DNA of 64,000 nucleotides from a virus: the IMG/VR virus record IMGVR_UViG_3300020123_000219, positions 24,199 through 88,198 of that record; one strand, given 5' to 3'. Of this stretch, positions 55,144-60,906 are shown in pieces. A program made the position numbers and the translations under genes. Each line of letters opens with the position of its first letter. The stretch's first letter is position 1. Below the pieces are notes generated by a model. The model made no database searches. It was given only the letters and a program-made list of their open reading frames with translations, and was not told the origin of the DNA.

Positions 55144-55210
55144 GCCCCTCCGCCCGTTGCCGGGCTGAGCGCTCCTGGCCCGGCTCGCTGGTGCGCGCGG
55201 GCGGAGGGGC
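55144..55210. ncRNA. structured 67-nt element upstream of tRNA-Gly(TCC)
   Basis: GCCCCTCCGCCCG (55144-55156) pairs with CGGGCGGAGGGGC (55198-55210), enclosing GCCGGG/CCCGGC (55159-55164, 55179-55184). Terminator or stable small RNA in the array. Confidence 0.5.
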
Positions 55211-55324
55211 GGGGAGGGAGCGCGGTGCGCGTTGGCCTGCAGTGCCCTCACCGCGCAGGTGATCAGCCCTTCCCGGCCTTAGCGGTTCAGCCCGCTGTAC
55301 CGGTTCAGCCTCCCCAGATCTGTG

Positions 55325-55624
55325 TTACTCGCCTGCGGCCTGCTTCAGGCTGACGTTGGCGCGCTCGTTGAGGAGCGCGCCGCCACGGAACTTGACGACG
55401 TGCTTCTCCGGGACCGCGACCTTGCCTCCCGTAGCGGGATTGTGGGTTTCCCGGGCCGCGCGGAACACCCGCTCGAACACCCCGAACCCGGCAAGGGATA
55501 CCTTCTCGCCGTCGGCGACAGCGCGGGAGATCCCGTCGAGGATGGTGCGGACCACCCGCTGGGCCTCGGACTTCGGCATGCCGTGCTCGCCTGCGACGTG
55601 CTCGGCTAGGTCTGTCATGTTCAT
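55325..55624 (-). CDS. HU-family DNA-binding protein
   Basis: The product is 99 residues, normal for the family. Helical N-terminus (MTDLAEHVAGEHGMPKSEAQ), VSLAGFGVFERVFRAARETH (the core strand), NPATGGKVAVPEKHVVKFRG (DNA-binding arm with conserved N-P-x-T-G) and a final helix. It bends or compacts phage DNA. Start is ATG 55624 or 55618 behind GGAAGAGG. Confidence 0.92.
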   Translation of the reverse strand: MNMTDLAEHVAGEHGMPKSEAQRVVRTILDGISRAVADGEKVSLAGFGVFERVFRAARETHNPATGGKVAVPEKHVVKFRGGALLNERANVSLKQAAGE

Positions 55625-55672
55625 GATAGGTTTTTCCTCTTCCTGGCCGGGCTACGTTGCTGCCCGTGCCGT

Positions 55673-55745
55673 GGCCGCTACCCGGATCGAACGGGTGCCC
55701 TTCCGCTTTTCAGGCGGACGCTCGTGCCGACTGAGCTAAACGGCC
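55673..55745 (-). tRNA. tRNA-Phe(GAA)
   Basis: Acceptor GGCCGTT/AGCGGCC, stem TCCGC/GCGGA, loop CTGAAAA, T-loop TTCGATC, A73. Confidence 0.94.
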
Positions 55746-55755
55746 TTGCCTGCCC

Positions 55756-55905
55756 TCATCTGCCCCGCGTGAACGCCGCGATCAGGACGATCACCGCGAT
55801 TCCCCAGACGACCCATTCCAGGGTCCCCCAGTTATCGGAGATCTTCCCCGGCCCGACCTTAACTGTGAGCGGGCCTATCCTATAGCAGCGCGGTTCTTTC
55901 TCCAA
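55756..55905 (-). CDS. 49-residue single-pass membrane protein, TTG start
   Basis: TTG 55905 lies 11 nt after GGGAAAGGAA. MEKEPRCYRIGPLTVKVGPG, then EWVVWGIAVIVLIAAF is one membrane helix after a polar N-terminus. Function unknown. Confidence 0.6.
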   Translation of the reverse strand: MEKEPRCYRIGPLTVKVGPGKISDNWGTLEWVVWGIAVIVLIAAFTRGR

Positions 55906-56026
55906 GCCTATGTTCCTTTCCCTCGCGGCTGGTGCCCCCGAGGCAGGTGCAGCCGTCGCACCAGCACCGGCACCGCAGCGAGCACCAGCAAAGCTTCGAG
56001 GGACCGCAGCACTTATCCCCGCTCAC
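55880..56026 (-). CDS. 48-residue cysteine-rich microprotein
   Basis: GTG 56026 overlaps the upstream stop (GTGA) and follows GGGAAGGGAA. CCGPSKLCWCSLRCRCWCDG then CTCLGG has ten Cys in 25 residues, a metallothionein-like density. The C-terminal tail is charged. Unknown family. Confidence 0.65.
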   Translation of the reverse strand: MSGDKCCGPSKLCWCSLRCRCWCDGCTCLGGTSREGKEHRLGERTALL

Positions 56027-56148
56027 GTTCCCTTCCCCGAAGCCGGGAGGCAGCCGGAGTGGTCGCCGCAGATCAGGCAGCCGCCGCAGGTGCTGCACGG
56101 GTGAAGGCTGCACGTGTGCGGCATGTCGCTGAGCGGGCCGTCTTCCAT
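56023..56148 (-). CDS. 41-residue cysteine-rich microprotein
   Basis: ATG 56148 behind GGGAAAGGGAAC. CSLHPCSTCGGCLICGDHSG then C gives six Cys plus two His; the CGDHSGC end recurs in the 56371-56457 protein as VRDHSGC. Coupled to the following microprotein gene. Confidence 0.65.
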   Translation of the reverse strand: MEDGPLSDMPHTCSLHPCSTCGGCLICGDHSGCLPASGKGT

Positions 56149-56168
56149 GATGTTCCCTTTCCCTGTGG

Positions 56169-56240
56169 TCGGGAAGCGGAGACTCGAACTCCGTCTTCCT
56201 GCTCCCAAAGCAGGAGCGCTCACCCTTACGCTACATCCCG
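56169..56240 (-). tRNA. tRNA-Pro(TGG)
   Basis: Acceptor CGGGATG/CTTCCCG (one T-T), stem CCTGC/GCAGG, loop TTTGGGA, T-loop TTCGAGT, A73. Confidence 0.92.
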
Positions 56241-56284
56241 TTCATCCGGGAGGGCACGGTGAGACCTTCGGCCCGTGCCCTCGG

Positions 56285-56359
56285 TCGGAATGGGCGGATT
56301 CGAACCGCCGGCCTCCGCGTCCCGAACGCGGCGCGCTAACCAAGCTGCGCTACATTCCG
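56285..56359 (-). tRNA. tRNA-Pro(CGG)
   Basis: Acceptor CGGAATG/CATTCCG, stem CCGCG/CGCGG, loop TTCGGGA, T-loop TTCGAAT, A73. Confidence 0.95.
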
Positions 56360-56370
56360 TCCCCTGCGGG

Positions 56371-56457
56371 TCATCTCCCGCAGCCGCTGTGGTCGCGCAC
56401 GCAGACCACGCACTGGTGGCACCACCTGCACTCGCACTGGGCGCATACGTGCGCCAT
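56371..56457 (-). CDS. 28-residue cysteine-rich microprotein
   Basis: ATG 56457 follows GGAAGGAGG. MAHVCAQCECRWCHQCVVCV then RDHSGCGR: seven Cys and three His in 28 residues. One of a cluster of such genes around the proline tRNAs. Confidence 0.65.
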   Translation of the reverse strand: MAHVCAQCECRWCHQCVVCVRDHSGCGR

Positions 56458-56491
56458 CGTGCCTCCTTCCGTCATGTGGCCGCGCTACTGC

Positions 56492-56584
56492 TCACCTGCT
56501 GCTGCATTCGCAGTTCCTGCACCTGCACTTGACGCCGCAGCTGCAGCCGACCATGTTCTCGCAGCAGGGGTCCTTGCCTTCCAC
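56492..56584 (-). CDS. 30-residue cysteine-rich microprotein
   Basis: GTG 56584 follows GGGAAAGGAAAAGG. CCENMVGCSCGVKCRCRNCE then CSSR: nine Cys in 30 residues with interleaved Lys/Arg. Metal-binding or disulfide-rich peptide; no family recognised. The 56595-56860 stretch downstream of the vWA gene holds no convincing gene. Confidence 0.65.
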   Translation of the reverse strand: MEGKDPCCENMVGCSCGVKCRCRNCECSSR

Positions 56585-56865
56585 ATCCTTTTCCTTTCCC
56601 TTAGCGGGCGCTGGCCGAATCGGACGGCCTCCTCGCGGGCAGTGCATCCCGCGCGTGCTGACGGCCCCTCAGGGCAGCCCGCGACTGGCCATCGCGACCA
56701 GCCGCGCCTTCACACTCAGCACCCCTGACCAGGCCAGTCCTCCCGGGAGTCTGCCCCGGCCGTCGCGGTCCTGCGCACAGCCCCTGCACGCGGGTACCGC
56801 TTGCGTGCTCCCCGCAGGGTCTCCGCCCGGCGTGAACCTGGGCGCGGGAAGCACGCCGCCTCTCG

Positions 56866-57558
56866 TCAGCCGCTGAGCCCGGCCATGAGGATCAGGTCGC
56901 GGGCCAGCTCGGCGGGGTCGGTGACGGAGTCGAACGCCATGACCTTGACGTGCTTAGGGTTGGCCTGCTCGGCTCCCTGATAGGACGCGAGGGTCTTGTC
57001 GTGGGCGTCGCCGTGGCCGACGACCGCGACCGCGAAGTACCGGTCCGGGTTCGCCGCCGACAGCACCCCCGCGAATTCCTGCCAGTCAGTGGCCTCCCCG
57101 TCAGTGCAGACCAGGCACAGCAGCACGGGCGGCTCGGTCTCGTCCCCGAACTCGGAGTTGAAGTCCGCGAGCGCTGCCTTCCACGCGGGCATGATCGTGG
57201 TCCCGCCGCCCCACCGGATGCCCTGCCACTTGCGGGCGAAGTTCGAGGAGTTGAAGTCCCCCAGCTCGGTGTGGACGCTGGAGAACCCGTGGACCAGCAG
57301 CCCGCCCATCTCGTCGGACCCGCCTGCCTGCTCGGCGGCGGCCTCGGAGTCCTCTTTCTCCAGGGCGGCGACGAACAGCGGCATGGCCTCGCCGACGACT
57401 TCGCGGCGGGGTATCCCGCTGCCCTCGGCTGCCTCCCAGTTCATCGAGTCGGAGGTGTCGAGCAGGCAGATGACTTCCTTGTTGCGCCACGCGGGCACGA
57501 GCGGCTTCTCCACTCGCGGTGCCTGCGACGGCAGCTGTGCCTCAGTCAAGAGGGGCAT
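56866..57558 (-). CDS. vWA-domain protein (TerY-like)
   Basis: The product is 230 residues from ATG 57558. MIDAS motif CLLDTSDSM, then RWGGGTTIMPAWKAALADFN with the second Thr, and VLLCLVCTDGEATDWQEF. Single-domain bacterial vWA proteins of this size often act with kinases, phosphatases or AAA proteins in stress or defence modules. Here no such partner is adjacent. It is the second vWA protein in the window besides the Ro60. Confidence 0.8.
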   Translation of the reverse strand: MPLLTEAQLPSQAPRVEKPLVPAWRNKEVICLLDTSDSMNWEAAEGSGIPRREVVGEAMPLFVAALEKEDSEAAAEQAGGSDEMGGLLVHGFSSVHTELGDFNSSNFARKWQGIRWGGGTTIMPAWKAALADFNSEFGDETEPPVLLCLVCTDGEATDWQEFAGVLSAANPDRYFAVAVVGHGDAHDKTLASYQGAEQANPKHVKVMAFDSVTDPAELARDLILMAGLSG

Positions 57559-57666
57559 TCCTTTCCAGTTTGTTACGGCGGGGCCGGGCCGCACCCGTGA
57601 GCCAGCACGGGAACTAGCCCTGCTTGCAGATGCGCCTCGGCTGCTTCGCGGCCCGGCCCCTTAATA

Positions 57667-57693
57667 CCCCGCCAGTCCCGGGGGACGGCGGGG
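57667..57693. terminator. hairpin in the spacer between the vWA gene and tRNA-Ala(TGC)
   Basis: CCCCGCC-a-GTCCC (57667-57679) pairs with GGGAC-GGCGGGG (57682-57693), a 12-bp stem with one bulged base. On the minus strand it follows the tRNA-Ala block. Confidence 0.5.
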
Positions 57694-57701
57694 AGCAATG
57701 A

Positions 57702-57758
57702 GGAAGATCCCGTTTGCGTATCCGGGTCTACCCGGGCCGATTGCGACCGGGATCTTCC
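57702..57758. ncRNA. 11-bp stem with internal hairpin abutting tRNA-Ala(TGC)
   Basis: GGAAGATCCCG (57702-57712) pairs with CGGGATCTTCC (57748-57758), enclosing CCGGG/CCCGG. It begins 2 bp after the tRNA 3' end on the minus strand. Processing signal, terminator or small RNA. Confidence 0.5.
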
Positions 57759-57759
57759 G

Positions 57760-57831
57760 TGGAGCTGGCGGTGATTGAAACCGCGACATCCTGCATGCAA
57801 AGCAGGCACTCTGCCACTGAGTTACAGCCCC
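57760..57831 (-). tRNA. tRNA-Ala(TGC)
   Basis: Acceptor GGGGCTG/CAGCTCC with the G3-U70 alanine identity pair, stem CCTGC/GCAGG, loop TTTGCAT, T-loop TTCAATC, A73. Its first base directly follows the permuted tRNA. Confidence 0.95.
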
Positions 57832-57907
57832 TTGATGCCGGCCTCTGCCATTGAGGTACCGCCCCGTGAGTGAAGCGGACGGGACTCGAACCCGCAACTT
57901 CCGGCCG
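57832..57907 (-). tRNA. apparently circularly permuted tRNA-Ala (3' half before 5' half)
   Basis: On the minus strand the order is 3' half, linker, 5' half. 3' half (57907-57871): CG, GCCGG, AAGTT, T arm GCGGG-TTCGAGT-CCCGT, CCGCTTC, A73. Linker CTCAC (57870-57866). 5' half (57865-57832): GGGGCGG, TA, D arm CCTC-AATGGCA-GAGG, CCGGC, ATCAA. The acceptor halves pair in all seven positions, with G3-U70 (alanine identity), and the anticodon stem CCGGC/GCCGG pairs in all five. The ends abut the flanking tRNA-Ala genes with no spare base; joining them gives a 7-nt loop, ATCAACG. Remnants of two tandem tRNA copies are the alternative. Confidence 0.7.
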
Positions 57908-57979
57908 TGGAGCCAGGGTGAATCGGACACCCGACCTCTTCCGTGCGAAGGAAGCGCGCTGCCACTGCGCTATGGCCCC
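57908..57979 (-). tRNA. tRNA-Ala(CGC)
   Basis: Acceptor GGGGCCA/TGGCTCC with G3-U70, stem CTTCC/GGAAG, loop TTCGCAC, T-loop TCCGATT (unusual C55), A73 directly followed by the permuted tRNA. Confidence 0.9.
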
Positions 57980-57984
57980 ATTTG

Positions 57985-58038
57985 CGCCTGCTGCCGCCTT
58001 TACCGTGTATACCGACATGGAGGGGGCGGCAGCAGGCG
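57985..58038. repeat. 14-bp inverted repeat before the tRNA-Ala block
   Basis: CGCCTGCTGCCGCC (57985-57998) and GGCGGCAGCAGGCG (58025-58038) with a 26-nt loop, 5 bp from the tRNA-Ala(CGC) 5' end. Leader hairpin or terminator. Confidence 0.55.
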
Positions 58039-58086
58039 TCCCGTACCGTGCCCCCTACAGAAGAGGCGCGGGCCGGGAGTCTTGCT

Positions 58087-58158
58087 GTCCCGCCACGGCG
58101 TGTATACGCGGAGGCGGGACGTTTACACCGGATGTAAACGTTTACTTGCGGCGTTTAC
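58087..58158. promoter_or_regulatory. cluster of GTTTAC repeats and hairpins upstream of the tRNA-Ala block
   Basis: GTTTAC occurs at 58121, 58140 and 58153 and inverted (GTAAAC) at 58134, giving the palindrome CGTTTAC/GTAAACG. Next to it GTCCCGCC (58087) pairs with GGCGGGAC (58113). Between tRNA-Trp and tRNA-Ala(CGC) there is no gene. Possible operator cluster. Confidence 0.4.
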
Positions 58159-58229
58159 TCCGGTGTGGCTTTTCCGCTGTGGAGTTCTCAAGGTTCGGTC
58201 ACATTCCCCCCCGGAGGGGTGGTGATCCG

Positions 58230-58301
58230 CCCGGATGCCAGGAGTCGAACCTGGATTTGCCCGGTTTTGGAGACCGGGTGCCTAGCCGCTGGCTCATCCG
58301 A
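58230..58301 (-). tRNA. tRNA-Trp(CCA)
   Basis: Acceptor TCGGATG/CATCCGG, stem CCGGT/ACCGG, loop CTCCAAA, T-loop TTCGACT, G73. First tRNA of the array in the direction of transcription. Confidence 0.94.
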
Positions 58302-58815
58302 CTGGGGCGGGGCACCGGGCTGTGTGGCGCCCCGCCGTGGTTCCTACTGTACCCGGGGCTCGCGGTCCGTCAACCCTTTTCCGGGCCTTTCTGGTTTTCT
58401 TTTTCCTCAGCAGGGGGGCGCAACAGCCATCGCAGCCGTGGACGGCCTGCCATTCGAGGTGGGGGAACGGGCAGCCGTCCTGGTCGTCGAGGTCCAGCCA
58501 CTCGCCGGGGGCCAGTTCCTGGTCCCGGTTGAAGACGCAGCGATGTGCGGGGGTCAGGGAGAGCACGTAGGCCATGTGGTCGGGGTCGGGGTGGCCGGTG
58601 CCGTGGGGGCAGGCGCGTTCCATGACCCCGGTGTCGGCTCTCCAGGTCATGGGCCAGTCCCGCATGTGGTGGGGTGACGGGTCGTGGATGCAGCAGGGGA
58701 TGCCGCGTCCCTCGCACTGGGCGCGGGGGTGGACGCGGACGGGGGCCTGGCCCTGGACGGTGCCGTGGACGGGCTCGGCGTAGCCGAGGGTGACGGTTTC
58801 CCTGGGGTCGGTCAC
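58294..58815 (-). CDS. conserved actinophage protein with CxIHxPSxHHM motif
   Basis: The product is 173 residues from GTG 58815. CCIHDPSPHHMRDWPMTWRA, then ERACPHGTGHPDPDHMAYVL and GEWLDLDDQDGCPFPHLEWQ is a recurrent actinobacterial and phage pattern with several likely zinc ligands; function unknown. The basic tail (LLRKKKTRKARKRV) could bind nucleic acid, and the end overlaps tRNA-Trp. Confidence 0.7.
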   Translation of the reverse strand: MTDPRETVTLGYAEPVHGTVQGQAPVRVHPRAQCEGRGIPCCIHDPSPHHMRDWPMTWRADTGVMERACPHGTGHPDPDHMAYVLSLTPAHRCVFNRDQELAPGEWLDLDDQDGCPFPHLEWQAVHGCDGCCAPLLRKKKTRKARKRVDGPRAPGTVGTTAGRHTARCPAPVG

Positions 58816-58825
58816 GGGGGTTCCT

Positions 58826-58936
58826 TTACAGGTGGCAGCCGTTGGCGTGGGTGTAGCAGTGGCGTGCTCCGGGGCCGTTGCAGCAGGTGAACCAGCAGCG
58901 GCAGTCGGTGCGCCCGCACAGGGGCCTGCTGCACAC
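58826..58936 (-). CDS. 36-residue cysteine-rich microprotein
   Basis: GTG 58936 after GAGGCGA. CSRPLCGRTDCRCWFTCCNG, then HCYTHANGCHL: eight Cys and three His. Belongs with the other Cys-rich microproteins. Unknown function. Confidence 0.6.
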   Translation of the reverse strand: MCSRPLCGRTDCRCWFTCCNGPGARHCYTHANGCHL

Positions 58937-58955
58937 GGGGTCGCCTCGCAGGTGG

Positions 58956-59039
58956 TTACTTGCAGGTGCAGGGCTGGCAGCGGCTGCATCCGCGCCGCCA
59001 GCAGCCGGTGCAGATGGCGTTGGGCTTGCCTTCGGTCAC
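58956..59039 (-). CDS. 27-residue cysteine-rich microprotein
   Basis: GTG 59039 overlaps the upstream stop (GTGA). ICTGCWRRGCSRCQPCTCK: six Cys with Arg/Lys between. Coupled to the zinc-finger gene before it. Confidence 0.6.
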   Translation of the reverse strand: MTEGKPNAICTGCWRRGCSRCQPCTCK

Positions 59040-59203
59040 GGGGTCGCCTCGCGGATGAGGTAGGTGCCGTGGTGGCAGTGGGCGCGGCGTTCCCCGTCGG
59101 CTTTGCCGGGTACGGCGGATGCGGTGTGGCGGTGGAGCTGCCTGCAGAAGGGGCAGGCGATGTGGAGGTGGTCGCGGTGCCGCCGCGCGGTGACGGTGAT
59201 CAT
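59036..59203 (-). CDS. 55-residue zinc-finger protein
   Basis: ATG 59203 with GGGAAAGGAAAGC upstream. HLHIACPFCRQLHRHTASAV, then AHCHHGTYLIREATP: Cys/His ligands for one zinc. Small proteins of this type are widespread in Streptomyces; role unknown. Confidence 0.65.
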   Translation of the reverse strand: MITVTARRHRDHLHIACPFCRQLHRHTASAVPGKADGERRAHCHHGTYLIREATP

Positions 59204-59236
59204 GAGCTTTCCTTTCCCTTGTGTCCGCTCATCGTA

Positions 59237-59995
59237 CTATAGTGCCTGGTCTGGGGTCAAGTCGAGGGGGAGGGCCTGCTGGTCGAGGCGGCGGGCTGCC
59301 TTCTCGCACTCGTTTTCGCTGATCTCGATGCCGATGGCTTTCATGCCGAGGGCGCGGGCGGTTTCGAGGGCGGAGCCTGATCCTGCGAAGGGGTCGATGA
59401 CGAGGCCGCCGGGGGGGCAGGCGTGGCGGAGGAGGGGGGCGAGGACGGCGACGGGTTTCTCGGAGGGGTGGATGCCGATGCGGTGCATGTTGCGGGCGCG
59501 GATGACGGTGACGGCTTGCCGGGCGTACCCGGTGTCGTAGGAGCTGGCGCCCCGGGCGCCGTGCTGCCCTGGTTCGAGCTGCCGGCGGGTGACGTTCTTG
59601 CGGGTGGCTCCGGCAAGTTCGGGTACCTTATGGTAGATTTCTGCCCATTTGCCGGTGTACCAGTGGGCTGCTTGCTCGTGGATGCGGTGGAACCGGCCGG
59701 GGGCGAATCCGGAGCCGTTCTGCTTTTCCCAGATGATGTCGTGGGAGAGCTTCCACCCGGCGGCGGCGTATTCACCGTGGCGGGTGAGGAAGAGGCGGAG
59801 CGACCCGAAGCACCACAGGGAGTTCGCGGCGGCTGAGGCAGCGTCTAGCCAGCCTTCAGGCCATTTGTCCCATTCGCGGGATGTTTCTTCGTAGGGCGGG
59901 TCGGTGATGACGCAGTCGGCTTTGAGGGCGGGGAGGATGTCGCGGCAGTCCCCGTGGTAGAGGGTGATGCCGTCGCCCTGCCAGTAGGGGGTCAC
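59237..59995 (-). CDS. DNA methyltransferase (N6-adenine/N4-cytosine, DPPY type)
   Basis: The product is 252 residues from GTG 59995. Motif IV VITDPPYEETSREWDKWPEG comes first and motif I LVIDPFAGSGSALETARALG last, the circularly arranged beta-type order. The Ser/Pro region IGIHPSEKP precedes it. It probably methylates phage DNA to evade host restriction. The frame continues upstream, but the coupled small membrane gene (GTGA overlap) supports this start. Confidence 0.88.
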   Translation of the reverse strand: MTPYWQGDGITLYHGDCRDILPALKADCVITDPPYEETSREWDKWPEGWLDAASAAANSLWCFGSLRLFLTRHGEYAAAGWKLSHDIIWEKQNGSGFAPGRFHRIHEQAAHWYTGKWAEIYHKVPELAGATRKNVTRRQLEPGQHGARGASSYDTGYARQAVTVIRARNMHRIGIHPSEKPVAVLAPLLRHACPPGGLVIDPFAGSGSALETARALGMKAIGIEISENECEKAARRLDQQALPLDLTPDQAL

Positions 59996-60090
59996 CGGAA
60001 CAGGCGGGCGATGACGGCGGCGAGCCAGGCGACGGCGAGGGAGGCGGCCAGGACCGCGAGGACGTTGAGGAGTACCGCGTAACCGTGCAC
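59992..60090 (-). CDS. 32-residue single-pass membrane microprotein
   Basis: GTG 60090 follows GGAAAGGAACAG. MHGYAVLLNVLAVLAASLAV then AWLAAVIARLFR is one long membrane helix. Its stop overlaps the methyltransferase start. Confidence 0.6.
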   Translation of the reverse strand: MHGYAVLLNVLAVLAASLAVAWLAAVIARLFR

Positions 60091-60114
60091 CGTTCTGTTC
60101 CTTTCCTTTTGTTT

Positions 60115-60234
60115 TCAGTCGCGGAATATGGCGGCGAGAATGACGATGAGGGCGGCGCTGTCCTTCACCGCGTCGAGGATGCGCCGCACAGAGTCGTGGA
60201 TGTCTTGCAGGGACGGGATCTCCCGGGCGGTCAT
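60115..60234 (-). CDS. 39-residue amphipathic/membrane microprotein
   Basis: ATG 60234 overlaps the stop of the frame upstream. MTAREIPSLQDIHDSVRRIL, then DAVKDSAALIVILAAIFRD. Helical with a hydrophobic end; function unknown. Confidence 0.6.
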   Translation of the reverse strand: MTAREIPSLQDIHDSVRRILDAVKDSAALIVILAAIFRD

Positions 60235-60409
60235 GCGGGTGCCTCTCCGATGATCCTGGGGGCGTAGCCCCTGTTTTCCAGGAGCAGCCAGGTCGCGGCC
60301 CCAGCTCTGACTTGTCCCGCTCGAACCGGTTGGCCACCGACCGGGGATGCCTGCCGCACCACGCCCCCGAAACACCGCAGCGGGGGCAGTCCCACCATCT
60401 GCGGGTCAC
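60231..60409 (-). pseudogene. small zinc-ribbon protein gene with a one-base frameshift
   Basis: GTG 60409 overlaps the upstream stop and starts MTRRWWDCPRCGVSGAWCGR, clearly coding. After RFERDKSELG the coding frame changes by -1 at a GGGG run to AATWLLLENRGYAPRIIGEA, which stops at TGA 60231 overlapping the next ATG. Both ends are coupled to their neighbours, so one ~59-residue gene is the best reading. Lesion, recoding or sequence error. Confidence 0.55.
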
Positions 60410-60687
60410 TGGCACCCGCCTTTGCACGGCTCCGAATGCGCGGCCACGTTACTGCCGTGCTTGCAGTGCTTACAGCACGGGAACCGGCCCGCAGGCGGCA
60501 GCCGCACCCGCGCCGCTGCCTCCTCCGCCACGCCGCCACCTGAATCACCGGCCAGCCAGCCCTCCAGCGCCTCCCGCACAACCTCCGACCGGTCACGGCC
60601 ACCACGCGCCTCATCAACCCGCCCCAGCAGCCCCTCATCCAGCCTCACCGACACCGACCTCACCCACACACCCCCGTAATACGGCAC
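60406..60687 (-). CDS. ribbon-helix-helix regulator with Cys-rich tail
   Basis: The product is 93 residues. SVSVRLDEGLLGRVDEARGG, then RDRSEVVREALEGWLAG is a CopG/ParD-type ribbon-helix-helix DNA-binding domain. After a linker the tail FPCCKHCKHGSNVAAHSEPC ending K-G-G-C has five Cys and several His, so it may bind metal. First gene of the leftward unit that contains the methyltransferase, next to the repeat-rich gap; probably an autoregulator. Confidence 0.8.
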   Translation of the reverse strand: MPYYGGVWVRSVSVRLDEGLLGRVDEARGGRDRSEVVREALEGWLAGDSGGGVAEEAAARVRLPPAGRFPCCKHCKHGSNVAAHSEPCKGGCQ

Positions 60688-60906
60688 TCACCTGCGGTAA
60701 TACGAGAATACCACGAAGTCTCAGCCCGGGAAAACCCCGTACTACACGCCCCGGAACACAGCCACCCCCACCCCAAAACCAGCCCAAAAGCAGCTCAAAC
60801 AGACAAAACTCGCAAAACCCTAACACGCACGGAAAACCACAAAAAACACAGACAAAAGCACCCTGGGGGGTGGCGGGCCGCCTATGCGCCCAGGTGGGGG
60901 GGTCGG

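Noticed and set aside
56600-56680. Possible further tRNA or tRNA remnant (CGCGGG/CCCGCG stem and a T-arm-like GGCCGTCCGATTCGG)
   Set aside because: The putative anticodon loop has eight bases, no acceptor or D arm can be built, and nothing pairs consistently.
58087-58158. GTTTAC repeats as a CRISPR fragment
   Set aside because: The units are six bases, overlap each other and have both orientations, so they look like protein-binding sites.
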